Positions 11,245 through 21,861 of a DNA stretch of 64,000 nt are shown piece by piece (within the stretch, counting starts at the first letter, position 1; every line of letters starts with the position of its first letter). Source of the stretch: Timema cristinae. Its lineage: Eukaryota > Arthropoda > Insecta > Phasmatodea > Timematidae. Both the position numbers and the translations under genes were made by a program. Under the pieces are notes generated by a model, which had not been told where the DNA came from, made no database searches, and saw only the letters and a program-made list of their open reading frames with translations. Location of the stretch: NCBI GenBank assembly GCA_039000515.1, contig JBCFYV010001001.1, positions 8,184,333 through 8,248,332 of the forward strand. Direction: 5' to 3'.

Positions 11245-11511
11245 GTAGGTGACCTGGTGGTCTAGGTGTAAGGTGTCGGACTTCTATGCTGGGGTCCGGG
11301 TTCAATCCTCGGTCCCGGCACAGATTTATCTGATTACCAAACCCTTTTTTCACCTCTGACAAGACATCTTGTGAATGTGTGGAATGCCAGGCCTCCACCG
11401 TGGTTCGGATTCCACGTTAAACGTTAGGTCCTCCATTTCATCTCACAATCACTCTACCATTACACATTAGCGTAAGTGCGTATAACCCGAACGGGTAGTA
11501 AGACGCGGTGC

Positions 11512-11539
<28 letters not shown>
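11245..11539 (+). mobile_element. tRNA-derived SINE, family C, full length, with probable target-site duplication
   Basis: The head ggtgacctggtggtctaggt contains box A, and ggttcaatcctcggtc is box B. The body matches the copy at 761. It ends in the common tail and (TAA)n. The flanks aattttaatttt (11233-11244 and 11540-11551) match exactly, although such AT-rich words are weak proof. Confidence 0.92.
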
Positions 11540-11542
<3 letters not shown>

Positions 11543-11760
11543 TTTAATTTTCACTATACCTATTGGAGGAGTATCTTGTGTTTATCCTGATAGTTGAATA
11601 ATTTATGGACGATGTATCTCGGTTCTTATTACCATAATTACCATACTTTGTTAAGTGATAAGAGAATTGGTCGTTTGTTTGTATTTATCTGAGTGGCAAT
11701 ACCCTATAATGAGGCTGTATTCGTAAATATAGCTTAATATTAGAATTTTATGTTTTTTAC

Positions 11761-12003
11761 TAGCACCGCGTCTTACTACCCATTCAAGTTATACACCAAT
11801 GCACTAATTACACTAATACGTTATAGATCAGGAAGTTTAATTTAGAGCAAGTGTATCCGCATTTTCATAGAGGGAGAGTGGAAAACTATGTAGTAAAAGT
11901 CATCCTCAGTGCACCCGACTGGGTTCAAACTCCGATCTCCCCGTCTTTAACAGTTTAGTCTTTACGAGAGTATCACATTAGACCATGTGGTCACCGAAGC
12001 TGG
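11761..12003 (-). mobile_element. tRNA-derived SINE, family B
   Basis: On the minus strand it runs from the head (agcttcggtgaccacatggt) to the common tail seen in plus orientation as agcaccgcgtcttactaccc. Box B is degenerate. Confidence 0.88.
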
Positions 12004-12103
12004 TAATTATATGTTGCGCATATGTTTTTCAATTGATTTGTTTCTTGTAATTCTATCATTCACCTCCAGATGTATATTTCAAAGGATATTGTTGTTTAAG
12101 CTA

Positions 12104-12450
12104 ACCGGCCTTGTAGTATAGTGGTTAGGGCCTCTGGCTGTGGACCTAGTAGTTCGGGATTTGATTCCCGGCTGGTACCAGAAGCTTTTTCTCGAAAGGG
12201 GAATAATCCCCATGGTCAGAAGGTTTTGGTAAATTATCCTTAGGCCTGATTATTTAAGTTAAGATCTTTATTAGCTCCACCCCTTCATATTAACTACCAA
12301 CATTCCCTCATCTTATCAGAACATGAAGAAAGTCTTAACAGAAAGGATGTAGGATTAGAACCTTCAGGCGTCCCCTGTGCAACTGTACTTTAGTACTGGA
12401 TAATCTTCCCGCAAACTGAGCTACAGACTGATGTAGCCCAGACATGGTAT
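12104..12450 (+). mobile_element. tRNA-derived SINE, family D
   Basis: The head ccggccttgtagtatagtgg has a good box A (tagtatagtggttaggg), and gggatttgattcccggc is box B. The body (ctccaccccttcatattaac, ctcatcttatcagaacatg) matches the second D copy at 15.0 kb. It does not carry the common A/B/C tail. The 3' end is uncertain. Confidence 0.78.
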
Positions 12451-12480
12451 TATTGTTATTAATATTTTTATTTATTTATT

Positions 12481-12658
12481 TAGCGCCGTGTCCAACTACC
12501 CGTTCGGCTTATACGCTTTAGTACTAATTATGCTAATGGATTAGGAATTGGGAAGGTCGAATTTAAAGGAAGTGAGCCCGCATTTGAGTGGAGGAAGAGT
12601 GAAAAACCATTCGGAAAAAACCACACCCAATTCACCCGGCAGAGATTCGAACCTCAAT
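12481..12658 (-). mobile_element. tRNA-derived SINE, family A, 5'-truncated at box B
   Basis: The common tail (tagcgccgtgtccaactacc on the plus strand) and A body run to gagattcgaacctcaat, which is the box B region. The next base begins a T run and unrelated DNA, so the tRNA-like upstream part is missing. Confidence 0.88.
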
Positions 12659-13437
12659 TTTTTTTAAAAATCTATATCCGTAAAACATTCTCAAAATTAT
12701 AGATTACCAAGAATTTTGATAAATTGGCTTGAAACACGCTCCATTAAAATCAAATAAACACGATATAGAATAGTTAAATAAATTGTAGAATGTTGACATT
12801 ATTTAAATAAATCTTTGAGCTACAGTCATTTTTCTTTTTAAAAGTGTTTACCTTTCTACATATATATATTTTAAGCTCGTCATATTTCCTTCATGGAGTT
12901 TATTTTCAGTAAAGGAGACATTTTGAAAGATTTTCCTTTATCCCACGGTAACGCGAGAGTAATCAGAAGGAGACTGAATACATGTGTTGAGAATAATCCC
13001 GCATCTCTTGTCACATACTATTCCATGCATACTTTTGTTTGTTTGTTCTGTCTGTCTGGATAACGTAGTCTTCAACGTTGGGTAGGGAGGTAAGAAATAC
13101 AATAGACAAACACACGCACACAGAGACGGGGAAAGAATTCATATTTCTCAATACAGTACCTGTCAGAAAAATATATTATTTTCATTTCAACAATAAGATC
13201 AGATTGTGAAGTTCTACTATAATTAATTAGAGGGGAAAAATATCGTAACTCAGTTGGCCATCATCATTGTTTCATATGGTTGGTGATGTTAGCATGTTAG
13301 TAGCTCCATCCTGATAATAATTTAATTAAATGCTATTTAAAATATTACTATTACAATTACATTTATTTTGAAAAATAAGACCTATGCATGATAGATGAAC
13401 CTGTGTTAGGGTGTCATTTTTAAGCAATATTAAAATT

Positions 13438-13840
13438 ATACTCTCTGTAAAATTCATCACATCCATATTCAGTAATACTTTTATTTTATTCCGATTCACA
13501 TTTTATAAAATGACTAAAAAAAACTTTAGTTGTACGTTTATTTAAGTGTTGAAGGTCTTTTAATGTTTACTAATTACAATCATGATCTTAGGTTACGTGG
13601 TTTCAAAATTATTTAATGCTTCCCTAGGTATTATATAAATCTGATATTACCTGGGGAAGCATTAAATAATTTTGAAACCACGTAACCTAAGATCATGATT
13701 GTAATTAGTAAACATTCAAAGACCTTCAATACTTAAATAAACTTACAACTAAAGTTTTTTTTAGTCATTTTATAAAATGTGAATCGGAATAAAATAAAAG
13801 TATTACTGAATATGGATGTGATGAATTTTACAAAGAGTAT
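13438..13840. repeat. Long near-perfect palindrome (two 193-bp arms, 17-bp spacer)
   Basis: The left arm 13438-13630 is the reverse complement of 13648-13840 with five substitutions and no gaps by my count. The spacer contains tataaatctgatatt, and the same word follows the right arm at 13840. That arrangement suggests a template-switch inversion-duplication rather than a transposon. No target duplication or known terminal motif is seen. Transcripts would fold into a long double-stranded RNA. The 62-codon minus frame at 13733-13921 is incidental. Confidence 0.95.
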
Positions 13841-13849
13841 ATAAATCTG

Positions 13850-14135
13850 ATATTTAGAACCCTTGCCCACAACCATCGAGAACGTTCTGAAAACCAAGTT
13901 AAAAAATATATTTTTTTCCAAATCAAATAGGATAAAAAGTTAATTTCATCGTAAAACGATACTATCCTTATTTTCTTGGAATAAAGATTATCAGGTACTT
14001 TTGAATATAAAGCTATCTTGAAATTTTATTCTGTATTCATACCGCAACCGATGGAAAAATTCTGAAAACATAGTTTTAGATATACTGTTCTCCAAACGAA
14101 TTGTTGTAGAAAGTCATTTTAATCATAGATAATTG
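13850..14135 (+). repeat. Diverged direct repeat pair next to the palindrome
   Basis: A segment from about 13858 (cacaaccatcgagaacg, then ttctgaaaac) resembles one from about 14042 (cgcaaccgatggaaaaattc, then tgaaaac) over roughly 100 bases. The similarity is diluted by indels. Confidence 0.4.
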
Positions 14136-14275
14136 ACGTATTCACACAATTATCATACAGTTACGATAATTAAAAATGACCTTCTAAACAAACCTCAGCC
14201 ATTATGAGATGATCGATTTTTTTTGGACACAGACTATGTTTATACGTCCAACAAAAAAAAATCTGTCCGGCTTTA
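14103..14275. repeat. Two small adjacent inverted repeats
   Basis: The segment gtagaaagtcattttaatca near 14105 pairs imperfectly with the reverse of tacgataattaaaaatgacc near 14163. Just downstream gattttttttggac (14214) pairs with gtccaacaaaaaaaaatc (14246). These are potential hairpins of unknown meaning. Confidence 0.5.
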
Positions 14276-14279
14276 ATTA

Positions 14280-15000
14280 GATTAAAAAATAGACAAAGAA
14301 AGCGTTTTAAAGTCGACTTTAAAGTTATATCGACATAGTTAAGTTGTCCTTCGTCAATAATTTGTGTTGAAATAGTCCTTTAAGAATGGTGGAGGATTTT
14401 TGTTTACAAATTTCTCTAAAACAAATAACTTAAATAGTATTTATGTAAATCACATTGAACTTTCTTTTATTTCAAAAACTTCTATTTTTTTAATTTAAAT
14501 AAGTTTTGGATCTTTTGAAATAAGCTTTACATTATTTCTAAGATCGTCCAAGTAATTATAATAATTAAATTTCTTAAAAGATTGAAGTTTACACGATACA
14601 AACACTGACTACTAGTATAATTATATGCCGCTAACGGGATTTGAGACGAATTTACGTTGAGAGATTTGAATTAATTCAATATAATTCTTCAATTTTTAGA
14701 AATTTCTATATGCTTAACATAAATTATTAAGTTGTTTGGAAGTTTGCATCATTTTAAGGCCCAGATAAAGTGCTACAAATCGTTTAAAATTAAAAAAAAC
14801 GCTAACACATATTTATAGAAAGGTTTATATCATAAAATGACAATAATGTTTCTTTATTTATTTACTCTATTGAATTAGGAACTCGAAAGTTCATTGCTGC
14901 TTTTACAAAAGTACGGCATATAATAAATTCAGAACGAATCAAATGCTATCTTTGGTACAGTTCCATCCAATAATTTACATTTTAAAGTTTCATTTTAATT
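14280..15000. other. AT-rich DNA, nothing recognised
   Basis: No SINE promoter, terminal repeat or convincing frame was seen in this stretch. Confidence 0.45.
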
Positions 15001-15015
15001 TTCACCGACAGAAGT

Positions 15016-15273
15016 AGCGGCCCCGTGGTGTAGTGGTCGTTCACCTGGCTACGTGTCAAGGTATTCCGGATTTGATTACCAGCTGGTACCTTAGGTATTT
15101 TTCCGAAGGACTACCAATGGTCACCAGGGTTTGACTTATTACACTTTAAGTTATGATTAAGAGTTTCTATTAGTTCCACACCCTCATATTCACTATCCCC
15201 ATCACCTCATCTTATGGAACATAGACATGGAAGCAACCTCCACGGAAAGGCACAGGCACACCCATATTATGAT
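15016..15273 (+). mobile_element. tRNA-derived SINE, family D, with 15-bp target-site duplication
   Basis: The head gcggccccgtggtgtagtgg has box A tggtgtagtgg, and ggatttgattaccagctgg is box B. The body parallels the copy at 12.1 kb. The flanks caccgacagaagtag (15003-15017) and cactgacagaaatag (15274-15288) differ at two positions and define the element. Confidence 0.85.
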
Positions 15274-15418
15274 CACTGACAGAAATAGACTTGTTTTATA
15301 AACATTGCCATCAGCTGTTAACGGCATTCCAAATAGTAAGTGAATTATTATATAATTACATTTTTATCTTTCATAACAATAAATAATGTATTTGAAAAAA
15401 AGTATTTTTTTTTAAATA

Positions 15419-15666
15419 TAGCACCGCGTCCTAATAACCGTTTGGGTTATACGCTTAAGTACTAATTACGATACTAGGTTAGGATAAGGTAAGGTTGAAT
15501 TTAGAGGAAGTGAAACCAAATTTGCATGGAAGGAGAGTGGAAAAACTATTTAGGAAAAACCACACCTAATCCACCCTAGCGAGATTCGAACCTTGATATA
15601 CCCGTCCTCGACAGTCTAGCTCAAAACGAAATTAGCGCGTTAGCTAACCATGCCACCGAGGCGGGT
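15419..15666 (-). mobile_element. tRNA-derived SINE, family A, full length
   Basis: In minus orientation it reads from cccgcctcggtggcatggtt through an intact box B (ggttcgaatctcgc) to the common tail (gcaccgcgtcctaataaccg on plus). Confidence 0.9.
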
Positions 15667-15669
15667 TTT

Positions 15670-16680
15670 AATTGAAAGAAACGTTTAGATTTCAATAAAT
15701 GTATTATGTTAGGATGTTTCTAAATTTTGTAAATATCTCTTCTAGCCGTATGTTACACTACCTTTTATTAGCTAACTATTTTAATATGATTAAACAATAA
15801 CCTTGTTACTTATATAATAACACGTTTACATTGTAATCTACTCTAGGCGTAGATTATATATTTATTTTATATGCCAGTAAATTTATTCATATATTTATTG
15901 CTAATTAGTAATTAACTATAAGGACAAACAAATAATTTTGTAGAAATAATTAAGTAGTTTTTATTAATTGATGAGTTAATTTTCTGATTTAATTAATGCG
16001 CTAATTATATATTTAATGGTCTAAATATAAAGACTGAAAATGTATAATTTATAAATTTATTTAATATAATATTCAAAATTATATTAATATATTAAAGAAA
16101 AGATTTTAATTAATGACTACCATTTATAGTTATGTAGAAAGATTTGGTATGATCAGTTTTCTTTATATTTGTGTTTACTAATCTGGGATTACAAAATTAG
16201 GCCTTTTTTTTAGCCAAGAACCAGTCATAATCATGTATCTAGGAGAACTAAATACATTATTATCAAAAATCCAAATCTCCTGACTGTCTACTGTATAAAT
16301 CAGTTTATCAATGAAGATCGCAAAATATAGCACAAACAGAGTAGGAAGATTTTTATATAAACACATTACTAGAGCTACTATACACCAAATAATATGATAA
16401 AAAGCTACATTTATAAAGGTTTGTGTAAATACTGATAAGAATTATACAGAAATAAGCATATTTTCAATGTTTAACCGAAATCATATATTGGCGAATTTTG
16501 TAAATCTACCCTCTTACCACGCTTCTGGTGCTGTTTCTTTTTTTGTACACCACAGACACACAAACTCCATAGCTTCCCAAATAGGAATGTCTCTTTAAAG
16601 TCATATCATTTTCACCGTCAAGTAACTAGCTATTTTAGTTGTTGACTAGGACCAATAGGTCAAGGGGTTGTTTTGTTTTA
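15670..16680. other. Very AT-rich DNA, nothing recognised
   Basis: This is a low-GC stretch. A 62-codon minus frame at 16178-16366 carries no recognisable domain. Confidence 0.4.
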
Positions 16681-16915
16681 TAGTCGCGTCTTGCTACCTG
16701 TTCATTTATACGTATATGTAATAATTATGCTTGTGAGTTGGAGTTGAAGAAGGTTTAATTTATATGGAGTGTACCAGCATTTGCGTGGAGGGAGAAAGAG
16801 TGGAAAATAATTTATGAAATAACACCTTCAATACACCTAACCGGCATTCTAACCCCTATCTCTCTATAATCGGCAGTATAGTCTATTGCGAGAATAGACC
16901 ATAGGGTTTGCTGAC
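16681..16915 (-). mobile_element. tRNA-derived SINE, family B, decayed
   Basis: The common tail is decayed (tagtcgcgtcttgctacctg on plus). The middle (tttgcgtggagggagaaaga) and the head remnant (ctattgcgagaatagaccat) are in the right order. Confidence 0.75.
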
Positions 16916-17184
16916 CAATACCTTAAACACGGTTCTAGATACGTTTTCAAGATCAAATATAAAAGTGTAAAGTAATATACAAGAGCAGCAGAACTGGCGA
17001 AATTAAAGGTCCGATTAAAAGAAGACACATCTCAAAGAAACATTCATTTATTAGTTCACTAATTGGTTGATTTTTAGAATGACTGAAAACTATCATTAAA
17101 AAAATCGACTCATCTAGCTACATAATTTTCCTGATGTTAATGTAGGCTATTGCTTTGTAAAAAAAAAAATCACATAATCACATC

Positions 17185-17395
17185 GGTGGTTGCATAGACT
17201 AACGCGCCGATCTCTTGTTTTACTGGGTTGCCAGTAAGATGGAGAGATTGATGTTCAAATCCTGGTTGTATGTATTGCGTATGGTTTTCTTAAATGGTTT
17301 TCCACTCTCCATCCATAGAAATACGGGTACATTTCCTTTAAAAACTCTCTTACTTATCTCTATTCTATTAGTGTATGTATAAAGCTGGAATGGGG
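17185..17395 (+). mobile_element. tRNA-derived SINE, family B, decayed
   Basis: The remnant head is tcggtggttgcatagactaa. A box B remnant gttcaaatcctgg, the body taaatggttttccactctcc and a degraded tail (gtataaagctggaatgggga) follow. Confidence 0.7.
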
Positions 17396-17399
17396 ACAT

Positions 17400-18130
17400 A
17401 AAAATAAAAGTTTTAACGAAAACTATAAAAAACTCCTTGTATAGCAAGGAATTTTTGGTCAGTAACAAAAGAGAAACAGTTATGATACTTTATTGTATTT
17501 AAAATGGATGCTCCTATATTATTATTTTTTTTTACTGTCACGAAGAGGTAAAATTTTAACCACTCCAATAACTGTTCGTTCCATTTTTTTAAAGCTATTT
17601 TCGTTTTCCAGAACCATTTCGAAAGTTTCATTCCCACACAATGGCAGCGACCAATATCAAGCGCGTTTAATATTGTCCATCTCGCATATTGGCATCGCTT
17701 TTCAACATTCGTTGTTTAACTTTGCCCTTTTTATATCTACCGATCAAGTCTCTTGTGTCAAAGTTCTATCTTTTGTATGATTGCATTCCTATTCAGGAAA
17801 ATCAGGGTACTGCCACAAAGGCCGTAACAACGGTGGTAGGGGGGGGGTGAGAAGGGAAGGGAGGTATATGTGGCTCAAACCTACATCGACACTTTAGCTT
17901 CTGATAAATTACTATTACAAAAATAACACGTCATGTATCTGGCAGAAATTGCGTTTGTAAAAGTTCAAAGAATATTCAAATATTTGTATGGTTACATTCA
18001 TTTTTTCCTGATGTTGAAGTTATATAATTTTAAATAACCGTATTTAACTGTTCTTTATCTGTCATATAAAATTTGATAAAATATCAATGAAGAATATTAC
18101 AAAATAAATAATTATGTTTATTTAATTTAT
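17400..18130. other. Unassigned DNA with a guanine-rich patch
   Basis: There is no gene. The G-rich patch at 17839-17863 (a nine-G run, then tgagaagggaagggagg) has the layout of a G-quadruplex. Three overlapping 74- to 95-codon frames at 17.2-17.8 kb on both strands show no family resemblance. Confidence 0.45.
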
Positions 18131-18136
18131 ATTATA

Positions 18137-18430
18137 GGTATTTAATGTTCACCTTATGAACCATCAGATTATATGAAAACACGAGAATTTCTATGAGCTG
18201 GCGCGAAAGGGCCAACTAACTTTGCCGAGTATGTTATTTTTAGATGCCTTCAAGGGCTATTCTAAACGCCACAATTAACATGGGACAGACGGCTTTATTT
18301 CCTCCTTCAAAGAAAGTTGTGCTACGTATTTATATAGCTCAAGCAAAATCCACTAGTCTCAGCTGGGTTTGAACCCACGATCATAATATCCTGAGGCAAG
18401 CACACATCCCCAAGACCAAATCAACAAGTG
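18137..18430 (-). mobile_element. tRNA-derived SINE, head G with tail 2
   Basis: On the minus strand tttggtcttggggatgtgtg leads to a canonical box B (gggttcaaacccagc). The body extends to ctcgtgttttcatataatct and ggttcataaggtgaac, then attaaatacc. That is the same 3' tail as the family F SINEs, while the head differs. Confidence 0.68.
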
Positions 18431-18507
18431 AATCCCAAAATTTTAAATACGAAAACAAAATTAGTGAATGCTTATACCGTGCTTTTCAAGGGAATATTTA
18501 ATTCTCT

Positions 18508-18567
18508 CTCTCTCTCTCTATATATATATATGGTAAGAGGCTAGATCCTCCGGTAGTGCCTCCTTCT

Positions 18568-18601
<34 letters not shown>

Positions 18602-18712
18602 GGTAAGAGGCTAGAATATATATATATATCTGGTAAGAGCCTAGATATATATATATATATATATATATCTGGTAAGAGGCTAGATATATATATATATATA
18701 TCTGGTAAGAGG

Positions 18713-18760
<48 letters not shown>

Positions 18761-19138
18761 GGTAAGAGGCTATATATATATATATATATATATGGTAAGA
18801 GGCTAGATCCTCCGGTAGTGCCTCCTTCTAGATATATATATATATCTGGTAAGAGGCTAGATATATATATATCTGGTAAGAGGCTAGATATATATATATA
18901 TCTGGTAAGAGGCTAGATATATATATATTATATATATATATATATATATATGGTAAGAGGCTAGATCCTCCGGTAGTGCCTCCTTCTAGATATATATATA
19001 TATATCTGGTAAGAGGCTATATATATATATATATGGTAAGAGGCTAGATCCTCCGGTAGTGCCTCCTTCTAGATATATATATATATATATCTGGTAAGAG
19101 GCTATATATATATATATATATATCTGGTAAGAGGCTAG

Positions 19139-19181
<43 letters not shown>

Positions 19182-19253
19182 TGGTAAGAGGCTAGATCCT
19201 CCGGTAGTGCCTCCTTCTAGATATATATATATATATAAATCTGGTAAGAGGCT

Positions 19254-19289
<36 letters not shown>

Positions 19290-19490
19290 TAAGAGGCTAG
19301 ATCCTCCGGTAGTGCCTCCTTCTAGATATATATATATATATATCTGGTAAGAGGCTAGATATATATATATATATATACTGGTAAGAGGCTAGATATATAT
19401 ATATATATATCTGGTAAGAGGCTAGATATATATATATATATATATCTGGTAAGAGGCTAGATCCTCCGGTAGTGCCTCCTTCTAGATATT
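18508..19490 (+). repeat. TA-embedded cassette array: 7 long and about 15 short ggtaagaggctaga cassettes
   Basis: Blocks of (TA)n alternate with two cassettes. The short form is ggtaagaggctaga. The long form is the same start followed by tcctccggtagtgcctcctt and a second ctaga. Long forms start near 18532, 18794, 18953, 19036, 19183, 19287 and 19448. The short form equals the long form minus one ctaga and the 20 bases between the two ctaga copies, as a deletion between direct repeats would produce. The array begins next to a (TC)n run. Confidence 0.93.
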
Positions 19491-19967
19491 CTTTTTAAAC
19501 TTCCGCTTCAAAGGACGTGTTTTAGGCATTATTTTTTTTTCTAAAAACAAAACGTTTTAAATGTATCATAATGTGATTGTGTTTTAATGTTTTCCAATTA
19601 AATTTAATGCAAATGCATGGAAGGGGTGGAGCTAGATGAGTCATAGGAATTCATGCCACCAGACATCAACGTTCAACCATCACATCACTATCCCTCACCC
19701 AAACTCTCTCAAGGTCACTTCTCTGCCACTGATACATCTTGTGAAAGAAAACAAGACTGCGTGTTTGGGTTAGGGAACGTATCTGTCATTGTTGGGCACA
19801 AGCTATTGTTCACATAAGTAGCTAATTTTTAAATAAAACACCGCGCTTATGTATGTAATGATTTGCTAATAACGTCTTTATAAAGAGATTTTTTTCTGAA
19901 TTTCGTCTTTGCCTTAATAGAGGTACTGAAACGCCGTTCAACGCGTTTCATCAGAAATTAAGCACTG

Positions 19968-19968
<1 letters not shown>
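19490..19968. other. Unassigned DNA
   Basis: No gene or element could be assigned between the cassette array and the next TA run. Confidence 0.4.
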
Positions 19969-20012
<44 letters not shown>

Positions 20013-20090
20013 AATGTAAATATATATATATTTATTTAAGTATACAGTGTATATATATATATATATATACACACTGTATACTTAAATAAA
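19969..20090. repeat. (TA)n run followed by a TA-centred palindrome
   Basis: The TA run is at about 19969-20007. The palindrome arms tttatttaagtatacagtgt (20031-20050) and acactgtatacttaaataaa (20071-20090) are perfect reverse complements around a central TA/CA stretch. Confidence 0.92.
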
Positions 20091-20480
20091 TTTAATTAAA
20101 ACATGCTTCATGAAAAACTAAGCCATAATGTTTTGCTTCCCTCCGACATAAATTAATACCTAATGTATATTTTGTCATAAGCTCAATTTTGGATTGTGGT
20201 TTACTTATCATAAACATAGGTCGACGTTAAAACTATTGCAAAAACATTAATACTCTCCCGCACGAAGACAACAACTCTCACCAAGGATTTCAATTCTAAA
20301 AGTTTTGATTAACGTGGTAATTCTGAATCTATTTTTTTTTTTGTGGGACGCACGCCAAACATTCATATTTTATGGGTTAGTAAAACACGTGGTTTTTTTT
20401 TTTAATCAGTAAATACATAGATAGTAAGATTAAGAGCCAATTTCATCCCCGTTTCACCACCGCAGGTAACAGATAGTTTA

Positions 20481-20730
20481 CCCGCCTCGGTGGCGTAGTT
20501 GTTTAACGCGCTAGTCATGTTGAGCTCGACTGCTGAGGACGGGGAAATCGAGGTTTGAATCTTGGTCCGGTTAACTGGGAGGGTTTTTCCTAAATGGTTT
20601 TCCACTCTCCCTCCACGCAAATGCGGGTTCACTTCCTCTAATTCAACCTTACCAATTCCTAATCCATTAGCGTAATTAGTACTTAAAGCGTATAACCCGA
20701 ACGGGCAGTAAGACGCGGTGCTAAATATTA
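20481..20730 (+). mobile_element. tRNA-derived SINE, family A, full length, with target-site duplication
   Basis: The head cccgcctcggtggcgtagtt carries a textbook box A, and aggtttgaatcttgg is a worn box B. The common tail reads ataacccgaacgggcagtaa. The flanks taacagatagttta (20467-20480) and taacagataactta (20731-20744) are a two-mismatch duplication. Confidence 0.93.
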
Positions 20731-21305
20731 TAACAGATAACTTAGGTAATACCGCTGAACCAGATTTTGCAGAATGGTGCGGTTTTATGCATATCAGTTT
20801 ATTTTAGAATACACAGTGGAATGAAGACCAGTGAAACCATTTTACCATATTTTAAATATGTAACAACTTTAAAACATATATATTTATTATAAAAAACATT
20901 TAAATTGATCCCATTTTTGCTATCATTAAATACAACATGTATAAAGCTTCAATAATTCGATTCGATCACAATCTGGTATATAATATCCCAGTTAATCGGC
21001 CGAGAGTTGAGCACCTAAAAACCAAAACATGAACAACGCACAGTCACTGTTTTTCAGAGTCACGTAAGCGGCAGTACATTTTTTTTAAATCAAGAGCTTT
21101 TTTATAAAATGTAAATATATATATATTTTTATTGTGGCCAACAACTATAACATTTTGATATACGATATTTTTCATTCATAGGTAGGGTCAGCTAGTATTA
21201 TATTTGATCATGTGTATAATCTGGACAGGAATAAAGACAGTGACATGTAGAAAATATGCTCTAACATATGTATATGTGAAAGTAGATCTATTAACTTTTC
21301 AAATA

Positions 21306-21860
21306 GACCGACTTCATAGCTCAGTCGGTATCATGTCTGTATACTAAGTCAAAGGTCCTGGTTTCGATTCCCGGTGTGGCCAAAAGATTCATCAATGTAT
21401 AAATGTGGGTTTTATCGTTCACAGTGATGAATTAACGAGCGGGGGATGGCTGGTGTGTCTATTCTAGGTTTAAGTTAGCTTATATGTGCTGATTTAATAA
21501 GTTGGTTCAGAAAAAAATTTCGTGGCGTTGGACCACAAGCGAGCTATACTGACAAAGTAGCCGCAGGATGTTGGCGAAGATGGTGCCAACATTTGTGGAT
21601 ATAGAGCGTCACGATGTCAGGATAATGTAACCTCTCACCATTAATCCCAGTTTTACATACCGGAGCCGCTACTTCTTTATTCAAGCAAATTTTCTCACGA
21701 GACTGAGTTGACGGAATTCCAGACTCACGGCTTTACAAACAAATCTGTAAGCACTGGGATCGATCCCGTGACTTCTGGAGCTGTAACTATGTACTCCAAC
21801 CACTAGACCACAGAGGCGGTCGTTGGTTTAGAAATTGCACGTTAGATACATAAAAAAAAA
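21306..21860 (+). mobile_element. tRNA-derived SINE, family F, interrupted by a family E SINE
   Basis: The head gacttcatagctcagtcggt has box A, and ggtttcgattcccgg is an excellent box B. The body runs to 21513, is interrupted by the minus-strand E element (21514-21821), and resumes with ttgcacgttagatac and an A-rich end. Related bodies occur at 30.9, 53.0 and 54.0 kb. Confidence 0.82.
21514..21821 (-). mobile_element. tRNA-derived SINE, family E, inserted in family F, 13-bp target-site duplication
   Basis: Minus-strand head: gaccgcctctgtggtctagt, box A tggtctagtggttgg, box B gggatcgatcccagtg. The body ends in a short A/T-rich tail next to the F sequence. The flanks gttggttcagaaa (21501-21513) and gttggtttagaaa (21822-21834) are the duplicated target. 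No other E copy is in this window. Confidence 0.88.
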
Positions 21861-21861
21861 G

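Noticed and set aside
18350..18430. Possible minus-strand tRNA gene with perfect box B
   Set aside because: There is no acceptor-stem pairing that I can find, and the element continues into SINE tail 2.
18531..19490. Repeated GGTAAG looking like 5' splice sites, or a CRISPR-like repeat-spacer pattern
   Set aside because: The intervening sequence is only TA repeats of variable length. It is a satellite-like array with no exon or spacer diversity.
21306..21380. Possible functional tRNA gene (good box A and B)
   Set aside because: The sequence does not close into a paired acceptor stem and continues into a repeated body also seen at 53.0 and 54.0 kb, so it is a SINE head.
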